NCBI GenBank assembly: GCA_964449775.1
Contig: CAYVBQ010000021.1
Coordinates: 3,677 to 67,676 of the forward strand
DNA: 64,000 nt
Direction: 5' to 3'
DNA from: Fen-1258 sp964449775
Lineage (GTDB): Bacteria; Bacteroidota; Ignavibacteria; Ignavibacteriales; Melioribacteraceae
Shown here: one piece after another, positions 9,070 through 18,329 of the stretch
How positions within the stretch are numbered: position 1 is the first letter of the stretch
Layout: every line of letters begins with the position of its first letter
The notes under the pieces: generated by a model
Databases searched by the model: none
Told to the model about the DNA's origin: nothing
The model's input: only the letters and a program-made list of their open reading frames with translations
Translations under genes and position numbers: made by a program

Positions 9070-11526
9070 ATGTTTGTCAAGAATGCAAAAAAACTATTTG
9101 TGTTGGCATCTTTGTTTTCAATTCTGATAGCCCTATCAAGTTGCGGAGTGTGGACAGATTTCACAACCTACTTTAACACATATTACAATGCCAAAACTCT
9201 TTTCGATCAAGTTGAAGAAGAGATTAAAAATCAAAAGAAAGATATTTTTATTTTCCGGGAAGATCTTCAAGCGAGCTCTCAATATGGCAATCAGATTGGA
9301 ACCCAATACCCGGTACAATCTTCAAACGTACAGTATGGAAACCAACAATCAAACTTAGAAGGGAGAACTCAATCCAGCGCTACTCAATATGGGGGCACAA
9401 GAACCGGTACTCAGTTAAGCAGCTCGCTTAATGAGAATCTCAAGAAAGTAATTGAGAAGTGTTCAAAAATTCTTCAATACGAAAAGAGCTCATCATATTT
9501 TGCAGATGCTCTATTCATTACGGGAAAAGCACTCTACTATCAACAGGAATATGCACGCGCTCAAAGAAAATTTACCGAATTAGCTGGACTGAGTAATCAA
9601 AACTATTCTTCTGAAAATAAATTATGGCTGGCAAAAACTGATCTTCAGTTGAGGAATTTTGAAGAAGGAATAAAACTGATTAATGAAGTAAAAACAGAAG
9701 CTATAAATGATGGTAATGATGATTTATTCAATGATGCATCCATAACAAAAATTGCGTTTTTAATCTTCCGTGATGATCTGCGAGGTGCTATTGCAGAATG
9801 TAAAAACTATTTATCAGAATCTAAGGATGATGAAATTTCCGCCCTTGTTTCATACCAGATGGGTAAAATAAATCTGGACTTGAAAGATGGACAAAGCGCT
9901 CTTGAAGCATTCTCCAATGTCTCCAATTATTCCCCGACAGTTGATATTGATTTTAAAAGTCGATTTGAGTCTGCAAAACTTCTTAAGACACTTAAAAGAG
10001 TTGATGAAAGTGAAATTGCTTTTAATGATCTACGATACCTTGGAAAATTCAAAAATTATCTCGATCAAGTATTGATTGAACTCGGACAAATTTACCTCGA
10101 AAAAGATCGGACAAATCTTGCTATTGATATCTTTCGCGAAGTTGATACTACTTATCGGCAACTTCCAACATCGGGTATGGCTGAAATGAAACTCGCTGAA
10201 ATTTATCATAAGAAGCTTAGACAATATGATAGTTCGTATACTTATTACAACAAAGCTTCCATCTCAATGGCTACAAGAGAGATTAAACTGGAGTCGGGAA
10301 AACGAGCGACTGATTTTAATAAGTACTTCAGTTTCAAAGATGAAGCGAGAGAACTAAAGCAGGATTTAGATTACTTGAATAATCCCGACACTTATTTACG
10401 TGATTCGATTGAGTACCAAATCGCTTACAGACAATATTTAGATGATGTTAAGGCAATGAGCGAAACCCAAAAAGCAGATCCTAATTTAATTAATCAATCC
10501 CAGCTCGATCCAATATTTTATCAACAGCAATATAATCAACAGCAAATGGTTTTATTACAAAAACCTAAAAAAGGTGTGGTTCCTACTCCTTCACAATTAA
10601 TTGCGGTTGGAAAGTATAAAAAACCAGAACTGCCCAAATTATCTGCCGACTCCATCAGGACAATCCTTTCCCGAAATCTGTATAATCTTGCCAGTCTTTT
10701 CTATTCCGAACTTGATGTACCTGATTCCGCATATTTCTATTTCAATAGAATCTTGAGCGACTATTCAGATAAGCCGGTCAAGGTTCAAACGATGTACGCT
10801 TTAGCTACTTACTATGAGACTCTTAACGATTCGGTAAAAGCCGATAGTATTTTTCAATACATCTACGATAATTTTGAAAAAGATCCTTTAAGAAACGCTG
10901 CGGCACAGAAACTTGGCTTAATCAAAAAGGAGGATAAGAAAATTGATCTTAAGAAGGTAGATGACCCTGCCGAAAAACATTTTGATGTTGCAGAACAACT
11001 TTATTACAGCAAAAAATATGAAGCGGCTATAGACTCATTTCGAAATTTGTATAAAAAATTCCCCGAATCATCTTTCGCACCTAAATCGGTTTACTACATG
11101 GGTATGATTTATGAGAATGAGATGAAAATGTATGACTCCGCTGCATCTGCCTACCTGGTTCTTACAAAGGATTTTTCAAAATCTCCACTTGCAAGCACTG
11201 TCGTTGCAAAGTACACGGAGTATAAAAACGAGAAAGATCTTATTAGAAAGCTGGAAGAAGATAAACGTAAGGAATTGGAAGCAAAGCAAAAGGGAAAAGA
11301 AATAAACCTTCCTGAGATAAAAAAAGCAGACTCTCAACCAGAACAGGCAGAGCCAAAGAAGCGAGAACCAATTAATGATGATGAAGTAATCAAACCTGCA
11401 GCAAGGAAAGATTCGACTTTCAAGAAGGACACCACAAAAGTCAGGCAACGCCTTGAATCTTTTGACGATAGTCTTAAAGCTAAAAACGACACGACTAAAA
11501 TAAAACCTGCTCCGATTATGGAGTAA
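9070..11526 (+). CDS. TPR lipoprotein, PorW/SprE-like
   Basis: The 818-residue protein has a lipoprotein signal peptide with lipobox ALSSC near residue 25, followed by FTTYFNTYYNAKTLFDQ, resembling the start of the PorW/SprE gliding/type IX secretion lipoproteins. Tetratricopeptide-like helical repeats fill about residues 135-330 and 540-720. Between the lipid anchor and the TPRs (about 75-120) is a Gln/Tyr/Gly/Ser-rich low-complexity stretch that looks lineage-specific. The C-terminal 100 residues are highly charged (Lys/Glu/Asp) with KKDTT-like repeats. In Bacteroidota, PorW links the outer-membrane translocon to the periplasmic ring. Assignment to that role is moderate, since generic TPR lipoproteins look similar and no other por genes are in view. 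Confidence 0.7.
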   Translation: MFVKNAKKLFVLASLFSILIALSSCGVWTDFTTYFNTYYNAKTLFDQVEEEIKNQKKDIFIFREDLQASSQYGNQIGTQYPVQSSNVQYGNQQSNLEGRTQSSATQYGGTRTGTQLSSSLNENLKKVIEKCSKILQYEKSSSYFADALFITGKALYYQQEYARAQRKFTELAGLSNQNYSSENKLWLAKTDLQLRNFEEGIKLINEVKTEAINDGNDDLFNDASITKIAFLIFRDDLRGAIAECKNYLSESKDDEISALVSYQMGKINLDLKDGQSALEAFSNVSNYSPTVDIDFKSRFESAKLLKTLKRVDESEIAFNDLRYLGKFKNYLDQVLIELGQIYLEKDRTNLAIDIFREVDTTYRQLPTSGMAEMKLAEIYHKKLRQYDSSYTYYNKASISMATREIKLESGKRATDFNKYFSFKDEARELKQDLDYLNNPDTYLRDSIEYQIAYRQYLDDVKAMSETQKADPNLINQSQLDPIFYQQQYNQQQMVLLQKPKKGVVPTPSQLIAVGKYKKPELPKLSADSIRTILSRNLYNLASLFYSELDVPDSAYFYFNRILSDYSDKPVKVQTMYALATYYETLNDSVKADSIFQYIYDNFEKDPLRNAAAQKLGLIKKEDKKIDLKKVDDPAEKHFDVAEQLYYSKKYEAAIDSFRNLYKKFPESSFAPKSVYYMGMIYENEMKMYDSAASAYLVLTKDFSKSPLASTVVAKYTEYKNEKDLIRKLEEDKRKELEAKQKGKEINLPEIKKADSQPEQAEPKKREPINDDEVIKPAARKDSTFKKDTTKVRQRLESFDDSLKAKNDTTKIKPAPIME

Positions 11527-11546
11527 CAAAACAATTTCCACATTTA

Positions 11547-12212
11547 ATGGTCAACCGCAGAAGAGTATTGGAATTGATCGCGCAGGGTGAAGGGTTAAAT
11601 GTTGAGTATAAGCAGCGTTTTTCCTCTCACGAAAAAATTGCGAAGGAGATGATAGCCTTTGCGAATACGCGCGGCGGTTTTATTCTGTTCGGTGTAGATG
11701 ATGATAAATCGATCTATGGAATCGAAAGTGAGAAGAGTGATTATAATCTTGTGACAGAGACAGCCGAAAAATATTGTGAACCCAAAATTGATGTTAAAGT
11801 TGATACGCTTGAGATAGAAAAAAAAGATTTGTTAATTGTAGAAGTGTTAGAATCCAAATTTAAACCTCACCGCATCCAAGACTATAAAAAAAATTTCAGT
11901 CTAAACACCGCTCAAGTTTACGTTCGCGTGAATGATAAAAGTATTCTCGCCAGTAAAGAGATGATTAAACTTTTGCAAAGTCAATCAACCGGAAAATCTT
12001 TGGAGAAGTACGTTGTAGGCAATCAAGAAAGAATTGTTTTTAATCTTCTCGATAAAAATGAAACTGTAACTGTAAAAGAATTAAGCAAACATGCTAACAT
12101 TTCAGAGCGGCGGGCGTCAAGAACTTTAATAAAACTTGTACGGGCAAATCTTCTGTTAATCCATCAAAAGGATAATGGGGAAAGTTATTTTACTTATGCC
12201 CGAATGATATAG
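11547..12212 (+). CDS. Schlafen AlbA_2 domain protein with winged helix
   Basis: Residues about 10-135 form an AlbA_2 (divergent AAA-4/Schlafen-type) nucleic-acid-binding domain: GEGLNVEYKQRFSSHEKIAK, then AFANTRGGFILFGVDDD and the VYVRVNDKSILAS strand. Residues about 160-221 look like a winged helix-turn-helix (VTVKELSKHANISERRASRT). Proteins of this architecture are usually annotated as ATP-binding or transcriptional regulators; the target is unknown. The gene begins 20 bases after the TPR lipoprotein and is probably in the same transcript. A weak hairpin follows the stop. Confidence 0.82.
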   Translation: MVNRRRVLELIAQGEGLNVEYKQRFSSHEKIAKEMIAFANTRGGFILFGVDDDKSIYGIESEKSDYNLVTETAEKYCEPKIDVKVDTLEIEKKDLLIVEVLESKFKPHRIQDYKKNFSLNTAQVYVRVNDKSILASKEMIKLLQSQSTGKSLEKYVVGNQERIVFNLLDKNETVTVKELSKHANISERRASRTLIKLVRANLLLIHQKDNGESYFTYARMI

Positions 12213-12214
12213 CT

Positions 12215-12237
12215 CAGATTCTTAATCTGTGTTTTTT
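12215..12237 (+). terminator. Weak intrinsic terminator candidate
   Basis: CAGATT-CTT-AATCTG forms a 6-bp stem with a 3-base loop, followed by TGTTTTTTG. It lies just after the AlbA_2 gene stop at 12212, between convergent genes. The stem is short, so strength is uncertain. A second hairpin, GCAGAAT-ACG-ATTCTGC, lies at 12246-12262. Confidence 0.4.
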
Positions 12238-12263
12238 GTATTGGCGCAGAATACGATTCTGCT

Positions 12264-12797
12264 CTACGAGTCAAAAACTCTTCTTAAATCGAAAACAGCA
12301 ATACCGTAAGCAACGGCTACGTTAAGTGATTGTTTAATTCCGAATTGGGGAATTTCGATTGACATATCACACAAATCTAAAAGTTCTTGCGCAACACCGG
12401 TGATTTCATTCCCAACAAGAAGCGCCATAGGAAAAATCTCTTTATTCAATTCATAATGAGGAGTGCTTGTTTCGGTAAGCTCGAGAGCACAAATTTTCAC
12501 TCCACGCTTCTTAAAATCAAGAATTACTTCCTTCGCTTCTTTTACATATTCCCAAGAAACGCTTTCTTGAGATCCAAGTGCTGTTTTTAATACCTCTTTC
12601 TTTGGTGGATGAGGCGTGTATCCGCACAAAAAAAGTTTTTCTATCATTGCGCCGTCTGATGTTCGGAAGATTGAACCAACATTGTAACTACTGCGGATAC
12701 TGTCGAGGACAACATATACGGGAAGTTTTTTTACTGTATCAATTTTTTCTATTGTAGCGCGGTTTTGCGAAATTTCGTAGTGAGTAAGTTTTTTCAT
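12264..12797 (-). CDS. TrmH/SpoU family RNA 2'-O-methyltransferase
   Basis: This SPOUT-class enzyme would use S-adenosylmethionine to methylate ribose 2'-OH in tRNA or rRNA. The three family motifs are present: NVGSIFRTSDG (motif 1, about residues 42-52), LLVGNEITGV (motif 2) and IPQFGIKQSLNVAVAYGIA (motif 3, near the C-terminus). I chose the ATG at 12797 (177 aa, N-terminus MKKLTHYEIS), which matches where homologues begin; an in-frame ATG at 12842 would add 15 residues without a ribosome binding site. The RNA target cannot be inferred. It is convergent with the AlbA_2 gene. Confidence 0.88.
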   Translation of the reverse strand: MKKLTHYEISQNRATIEKIDTVKKLPVYVVLDSIRSSYNVGSIFRTSDGAMIEKLFLCGYTPHPPKKEVLKTALGSQESVSWEYVKEAKEVILDFKKRGVKICALELTETSTPHYELNKEIFPMALLVGNEITGVAQELLDLCDMSIEIPQFGIKQSLNVAVAYGIAVFDLRRVFDS

Positions 12798-12955
12798 CTC
12801 AGCTTGCTTTGTAGGTGTGGGGAAAACATAACTTAAAATCATAGCAATGACGGTAAAGATTGTGGCTCTGAGCTTGGTGAATCCTTCTGAGTATTTTAAT
12901 CCAACTGCCCAAGAAATTTAAAACACAGATGCGATCAAAATGTAAACCCAAGCCA

Positions 12956-13459
12956 TCAATTGAACCCTTGTTTAGCGAGTGAAAGATATGATTCCAATGA
13001 TTGCGCATTAATAAAAATTTTCACCTCTCGTACATCGGAAAATTGTTTGGCGGTTTCATATAATTGTCCTTGAATGCGAGGTACGTCGCACACATTAGAA
13101 ATTGCAAAATCACCTTTTAAATAGATTTCGGCAATTCCATTGGATAATGTTACCTGATAGAGAAATAACCCCGGACCTTTAATAAAATTTATTAGTTTAT
13201 CGGTGCTCTTTGCGGCAAACAACTCATTCATGGCAGATTCAACTTCATTCTTCTCAATCAGAACATTCTTAGAAATAGGAACCAGAATATCATTACAGCC
13301 GATAGTTTTTCCTTGAAGCGTTGAACCTTCCAGAGCAACCATATAGAAGTTAACGGTCATTTCTTTAGGCTCATCAGTGTCCTTTTTACTGCATTTATAA
13401 AATAAGAAGGAAGTCAAAACAAGTGAAATCAATAAAAATATTCTCATGCTTTTAATCAT
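12956..13459 (-). CDS. GerMN-domain lipoprotein
   Basis: The 167-residue protein begins with a signal peptide ending at a Cys (FLFYKCSKK, about residue 23), consistent with lipidation. The rest has the GerMN-domain pattern: a VNFYMVALEGS opening strand, GCNDILVPISKNV, a helical ESAMNELFAA segment, then NGIAEIYLKGDF, CDVPRIQGQLYETAKQF and a closing VREVKIFINAQS strand. GerMN domains occur in spore proteins, but in Gram-negatives they are found in envelope lipoproteins of unknown role. A ribosome binding site AAAGGA precedes the ATG at 13459. It stands alone, about 140 bases from its neighbours. Confidence 0.72.
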   Translation of the reverse strand: MIKSMRIFLLISLVLTSFLFYKCSKKDTDEPKEMTVNFYMVALEGSTLQGKTIGCNDILVPISKNVLIEKNEVESAMNELFAAKSTDKLINFIKGPGLFLYQVTLSNGIAEIYLKGDFAISNVCDVPRIQGQLYETAKQFSDVREVKIFINAQSLESYLSLAKQGFN

Positions 13460-13601
13460 TTTTCAATTCCTTTATTGTTTTGAATCTCACCGGAAACTTG
13501 TATCTCCTTAGAACTGTGGATAAAATCGATTATTATAAAGATAGCTTTTATTCATTTTATTATTCATCCATTTATTGGATCGCAAAATAAGAAAAGAAAA
13601 A

Positions 13602-14516
13602 TTATTTTTTTACTTTTAGAAAGACTGTATCGGCAATCGCGGATCCGAAAATTCCAATTCCATCCCCTTGAATATTAATACGTGGTTCGTGAAAGTTACC
13701 GTCGAACTCCTGAACATTTTTATAGGTTTGAATGTAAAGTCTAAAATTTTCATCACAAGCATAAATAATAATACGATAATCACCGTAAAACCAGAAATTT
13801 CTCCAATCTAAATTGTACTTAATTAAAGGTCCTAAAGAGTTTATATTTTGCAGCCATCTCAATTGATATTTATATCTGTCCAATTCCTTCTTAACATCTT
13901 CGGTTTTTACTTCAACGTAAGGATTGTTGTAAATGAAAGAGGAATCACTTGCGTTTAATGATACTATCGAGATAACGTAAAAATTGGTGCCGGATGATGG
14001 TGTAAATGCAACAGTGATATTTCTTATGTCGCCAATATCATTTAGTTCTCTGTAGGATATCGGCTGAGTTGTAGTGAGCTCATCTATTATTTTAAAACCA
14101 CTTTTTGGAATGTGTGTTGTTGAATTTGCAGTTATTACTTTCCCATCAACAATTGCAGTTACAACTAATTGGTAACTCTTGTCAAACCCGATTGATAAGT
14201 CGGTTCCGTTGTATTCGAAAGAAAATTTTTGAGAATTGAATGTTAGTTTATATTCTTTGCTTGATTGAAGATCAACGAGTTTGACATCTGAACTGTTAAG
14301 TACTAGAGCAATTGGATCAACTTTTGTATTGAGCGGAATGTTACGAGTAATTTTAATCTTCTGAACTTTTTGCCCGGGATAGAGATATCCTTCAATAACA
14401 ATTTTGGGTTCATAGGTATTTGGACCTATCTCTACAGATCCTTCTCCGCACGAACAAATAATAATAACGATAACGACGATTAATAGAATATTAAATTTTG
14501 CTTTACCATTTCTCAT
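13602..14516 (-). CDS. DUF4249 family lipoprotein
   Basis: The 304-residue protein has a long hydrophobic signal segment ending IIICSCGEGS, a lipobox-like Cys near residue 23. It continues with EPKIVIEGYLYPGQ and KIKITRNIPLNT, the pattern of DUF4249 proteins, which in Bacteroidota typically sit beside a TonB-dependent receptor. That arrangement is present here: the receptor gene at 14667-17015 lies just upstream on the same strand. The likely place is the outer-membrane surface, as a partner of the receptor; the ligand is unknown. The 150-base gap between the two contains a repeat with a strong hairpin. Confidence 0.78.
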   Translation of the reverse strand: MRNGKAKFNILLIVVIVIIICSCGEGSVEIGPNTYEPKIVIEGYLYPGQKVQKIKITRNIPLNTKVDPIALVLNSSDVKLVDLQSSKEYKLTFNSQKFSFEYNGTDLSIGFDKSYQLVVTAIVDGKVITANSTTHIPKSGFKIIDELTTTQPISYRELNDIGDIRNITVAFTPSSGTNFYVISIVSLNASDSSFIYNNPYVEVKTEDVKKELDRYKYQLRWLQNINSLGPLIKYNLDWRNFWFYGDYRIIIYACDENFRLYIQTYKNVQEFDGNFHEPRINIQGDGIGIFGSAIADTVFLKVKK

Positions 14517-14532
14517 TACTAAAAAACTCCAA

Positions 14533-14660
14533 AATAAAAGCCTATCCCAACCCTTCCCAAAGGGAAGGGCTTTATTAAAACTCGGGCAAGGTATTTAATC
14601 CTTGGCATTCGCTCTAAAATTATAACTCGAAGCAATCCGCCGCTGCGGATCGAGGAATTA
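14533..14660. repeat. Intergenic repeat, copy A (hairpin-containing)
   Basis: Starts AAATAAAAGCCTATCCCAAC, followed by CCTTCCCAAAGGGAAGG, a perfect 7-bp stem around a 3-base loop, then an AT-rich tail ending near AACTCGAAGC. A second copy in reverse orientation lies at 61050-61180 and shares the first 40 bases almost exactly plus scattered matches in the tail. Here it lies between the TonB receptor and the DUF4249 gene, where the hairpin could act as a terminator or mRNA processing site. Confidence 0.7.
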
Positions 14661-14666
14661 TTTCAA

Positions 14667-17015
14667 TTAAAATTTAATATGCACACCTATACTTGGCAGT
14701 ATCGGAAACATATTTACGTTTTCAACCACTTGATTAACAGAATTGTTTTCAATTGTATTCTTGTACCTGATGAACCAAACATTCTTTCTGTTGAGTACAT
14801 TGAATACTTGAAAGTACGGCGCAAGTGACCACCCATCATATTGAATTGTATAGGCTAGACTAAAATCGAGTCTGGCATAATATGGCAATCGAAATGCATT
14901 AATTGTTGATGGATAGACTGCGAGACTATTTTTATTCAGATCCCAATCGGGGAGATTATTCGAGAGATAAACCGAACCGGGCAGTGTGATCGGTTGCCCA
15001 GAAAAATATGTAAGATTTAATCCAAGCGTCCATTGTTTATCCGTCTTAATGAATTGGTCGCCACGAAGTTCTCTTAGAAAATTATTGAGATCAAAATTCG
15101 CAACAAGATTTATAGCATGTGTCCTATCATGACGTGGTGGAAATGCCTCCTCTTGATTTATGCGGTCAACTGTATACTCAGTTTTAGAAAACGAATATCC
15201 TGCCCAGCCTGTCACTGTCCCATTATCTTTTCGAATGAGTAACTCTATGCCGTATGAATTTCCATCCCCTCGATTGAATAAACCTTTTGAATTGCGAAAA
15301 ACCGGAAGATTATTCTCATCATAATCTTCCGGTGAAAGATCGGCAAGAAAAGTTGGATTATATGCATAAATATTTTTGTAATCTTTATAATATGCTTCAA
15401 TCTCAAATTCAATTTTTTCTGCAAGAACGCGTTGGTAACCCAGGACAAAATGATTCGACGACGAACCTTGAATATATTCATCTGCCGTGGTCCATATGCT
15501 GACAAAGAATAATCTGGGAATTCTATTGGCGTATTGATGAAAAATTCCCGTAGAGAATTTAAGATTGGAGTTCTCAGTCAATCTATATTTTATTGTTAAT
15601 CGAGGATCAATGTTCATAAAATCTAAATCAGACACAAAATAATCCCCGCGTATTCCCGCCTCGAAATCCCAAAAAATTGAAGGTGCCCAGATAGTTGAAA
15701 AATAGAGTGAATATAATTTTCTGTATTTCCAAACATCAACTTTACCGCCCGCAAAGTTTTGTTTTAATCCCCCATTAACATTTTTATATTCGAAACCAAA
15801 TTTGAAATTCAGATGATCGCTGTAAAAATATTCGATGTTTCCTTTGAAAGTTATGTCGCTGATTCGATTCTGCTCAAGAAACTGTACATCATCAAAACTA
15901 AAATCGGAATAGAAATGACTAAAGGTTAACCAAATGTTTCCAAAAATTTTAGGTGTGAATATTGTTTTCCAATTCACGCTGCCTGTTTGATTTCCCCAGA
16001 TGTAATCGAATCCTATGGATTCACTACGATTTTTGTCCAGTACGAAATTGAGATCATCTTTGCTTCCAAAATAACTCACACTCAACTTATCCGAATCACC
16101 GAGGTCAAAAAATGCTTTCAAATTGCCATCAATGAAATAATAGTCCGGAACGTCGTCAATCCATTTTGCGAGAGTTTGATCAATGTATGTTCTTCTAATT
16201 GAACCCGATAATGAACCGAATGAACCCAGTGGGGTTTGCAAAGTAGTATTGAGCGCAAGTAAACTTACCGAGACTTTCCCTTCAAATTTATTTCTGTTAC
16301 CGTCATTGTTTGTGATGTTTATAACTGAAGAGAGACGCCCACCGTATTCAGCACCGAATCCACCTTTAAAGACTTCAACTTTTTTTATCGCATCGGTATT
16401 GAAAGTAGAAAAAAGACCGAAAGCATGTTCGGGATTATAAACATCGGTACCATCAACCATGAAAAGATTTTGATCTGGAGTTCCTCCGCGTACATAAATT
16501 GCTGAAGAAAAATCTGAAATTGGAACTATACCGGGAAGAGTTTGCAGTGTACGCAGAAGATCCGCCTCAATAACTTGTGGAACCCGGCTAAGTTGAAGCG
16601 GAGTAATTTCAATTTTTGATACCGGTTTAGCAAAAAGTGCATCTATTGTTCTTGAAGAATCCGCGGTTATAACCACTTCCCGGGCTAGAATATCTTGAGG
16701 GTCAAGTAAAATATCGAGTCGTTTATTCTCACCGTCTCTAAGAGAAATATTTCGAGCTGCACTTTTATAACCCACATAGCTTGCTTTGATTTCATAGTTT
16801 CCGGTTTCCAACTGTGGGATAACAAAATAACCACTTACGTTTGTATTCGATCCGCGATTAACATTTTTAATGAAGACGTTAGCACCGATCAATGTCTCTC
16901 GTGTTGTAGCATCATAAACAAAACCGCTGATTGTAGCTTCACCGCGTTGAGCGAACATTTGACAGTAGATCAGAATAAACACAGTTGAGAGAAATTTTAA
17001 AGATAGCTTTATCAT
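14667..17015 (-). CDS. TonB-dependent receptor with CarboxypepD_reg-like domain
   Basis: An outer-membrane beta-barrel transporter of 782 residues with a signal peptide (FLSTVFILIYCQMFAQ). Residues about 25-110 are a carboxypeptidase-regulatory-like domain (TISGFVYDATTRETLIGANV). The plug domain follows, with VIEADLLRTLQTLPGI, SAIYVRGGTPDQNLFMVDGT and GGFGAEYGGRLSSVINI. The rest is barrel strands ending with an aromatic residue (GVHIKF), as expected for BAM recognition. The substrate is unknown. The usual partner here is the DUF4249 lipoprotein downstream; there is no SusD homologue, so this is not a classical glycan-uptake locus. Confidence 0.93.
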   Translation of the reverse strand: MIKLSLKFLSTVFILIYCQMFAQRGEATISGFVYDATTRETLIGANVFIKNVNRGSNTNVSGYFVIPQLETGNYEIKASYVGYKSAARNISLRDGENKRLDILLDPQDILAREVVITADSSRTIDALFAKPVSKIEITPLQLSRVPQVIEADLLRTLQTLPGIVPISDFSSAIYVRGGTPDQNLFMVDGTDVYNPEHAFGLFSTFNTDAIKKVEVFKGGFGAEYGGRLSSVINITNNDGNRNKFEGKVSVSLLALNTTLQTPLGSFGSLSGSIRRTYIDQTLAKWIDDVPDYYFIDGNLKAFFDLGDSDKLSVSYFGSKDDLNFVLDKNRSESIGFDYIWGNQTGSVNWKTIFTPKIFGNIWLTFSHFYSDFSFDDVQFLEQNRISDITFKGNIEYFYSDHLNFKFGFEYKNVNGGLKQNFAGGKVDVWKYRKLYSLYFSTIWAPSIFWDFEAGIRGDYFVSDLDFMNIDPRLTIKYRLTENSNLKFSTGIFHQYANRIPRLFFVSIWTTADEYIQGSSSNHFVLGYQRVLAEKIEFEIEAYYKDYKNIYAYNPTFLADLSPEDYDENNLPVFRNSKGLFNRGDGNSYGIELLIRKDNGTVTGWAGYSFSKTEYTVDRINQEEAFPPRHDRTHAINLVANFDLNNFLRELRGDQFIKTDKQWTLGLNLTYFSGQPITLPGSVYLSNNLPDWDLNKNSLAVYPSTINAFRLPYYARLDFSLAYTIQYDGWSLAPYFQVFNVLNRKNVWFIRYKNTIENNSVNQVVENVNMFPILPSIGVHIKF

Positions 17016-17042
17016 AAGTTCAGGATTCAGCAGAGTTTGGGA

Positions 17043-17417
17043 TTACTTTTCATCTTTTTCTTCAATATGCATAGTGTGTAGAAAACGATGAACAACCGGA
17101 GCGATAACAATTCCAACTGTAACTAGAAAAACAATTCCGGAAAAAAGCGCATACATCGATGCGAAAAATTTGCCCCAATCGGTTTTCAATTCACCGACAG
17201 GCCCCATTCCGCCAAGTATCATCGAGGCATTGAGAAGTGAATCAATCCAACTGAAATTACCAATGAAGTGGTATCCCAAAATGCCAATTGCAAGTGATAT
17301 AATAATTATAGAAATACCTAACAAAAGGTGATTGAGTGCCCGTCTAACGAAAAGATTACGCGGAAGCAGAGGCTCGTTTTTATGTTCGAATGCAAAGTGT
17401 GTTTTATTTTTTTTCAC
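17043..17417 (-). CDS. Small membrane protein with two-TM channel-like layout
   Basis: The 124-residue protein has two clear hydrophobic helices, about residues 28-52 (HLLLGISIIIISLAIGILGY) and 86-108 (ASMYALFSGIVFLVTVGIV). Between them is a short re-entrant-like segment, NASMILGGMGPVGELK. The layout outer helix, pore loop, inner helix resembles two-TM ion channels, with GGMGPVGE where a potassium channel would carry TVGYGD. Homologues of this type are generally annotated as hypothetical or channel-like proteins. It lies just before the TonB receptor on the same strand. Function is unproven. Confidence 0.65.
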   Translation of the reverse strand: MKKNKTHFAFEHKNEPLLPRNLFVRRALNHLLLGISIIIISLAIGILGYHFIGNFSWIDSLLNASMILGGMGPVGELKTDWGKFFASMYALFSGIVFLVTVGIVIAPVVHRFLHTMHIEEKDEK

Positions 17418-17651
17418 TCACGTCTATATATTGATTGGTTTTTATTTTAATCTCGATTTACTTCTTTAAGATAAAGAACTTTCTTATCAATAGACTCCTC
17501 TTGAACGCATTTGATAATATAGCGGTCACCGTTTAAGTCTTGAAAACGCGCATGAATAAAATATTTGCAGATACATCTATACAGGTTCCTAACTGTACTC
17601 TTAATCGCGATTTATAAAATGATACATAGCAAAACAGAGCGAAATAAATCG

Positions 17652-18074
17652 TTATAGAAACTTATTCCTTCTATAGATGTATTCCACCAACCATTTATCA
17701 CCAATCTTTTTCATATCAAGATGATTTTTTTTCGGTTTATCCTGTCCGGGACATGTTTTTGTATAATAGTATTTGGCGGCAGCATTGTCCTTCTCAATCT
17801 CAAATTTATCCAAGGTAAATGTACACTTTGATTCGTCGTTGATATTTCCTTCCTCGTCCATTTTTTTAATCATGAAAGACATTTGATCCTCGCATCCTTC
17901 GCAAGCGTAAAATTTACAAGCTCCGTACCAATCACCTTTGAAATACAATTCGAGAAATTTTTGCGCAACTTCTTCAGGATTCGAAAAATCGATATTAATT
18001 TCCTGTGCTGCGAGATTCAAACAGCATAAAAATGAAACGAAAAACAATAATCTTGTCTTCACTATTCGCTCCAT
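17652..18074 (-). CDS. Secreted DUF4878-like protein
   Basis: A 140-residue protein with a signal peptide (LLFFVSFLCCLNLAAQE, cleavage probably after AAQ). The mature part has the pattern of small NTF2-like/DUF4878 proteins: FSNPEEVAQKFLELYFKGDW at the start, then a Cys-containing CKFYACEGCEDQ loop and a closing beta pair (KKIGDKWLVEYIY). Four cysteines in the mature part might form disulfides. The role is unknown. No clear ribosome binding site precedes the ATG at 18074. It stands alone between non-coding gaps of about 230-255 bases in which I see nothing. Confidence 0.65.
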   Translation of the reverse strand: MERIVKTRLLFFVSFLCCLNLAAQEINIDFSNPEEVAQKFLELYFKGDWYGACKFYACEGCEDQMSFMIKKMDEEGNINDESKCTFTLDKFEIEKDNAAAKYYYTKTCPGQDKPKKNHLDMKKIGDKWLVEYIYRRNKFL

Positions 18075-18329
18075 ATTAACTTATATTTATTGAGGTTACA
18101 CAGCGGGAAAGAGAATGACCGGGAATGATTCTTTAATATGTATTGTTGTACAGGCATAAAAGCAAAGCCAACCATATTAACTGTGCAAAATATACCGAAT
18201 GAGTTCATTAACTTCACTACCAAATTTCACCGCTCAGTGTATAGATGAAGAGATAAAAAACCAAAAGAAAGCAAAAAATGAAATCCTCTTCATTTTATTC
18301 CCCGGAATTATGGAAGCATCATGTTTGAG

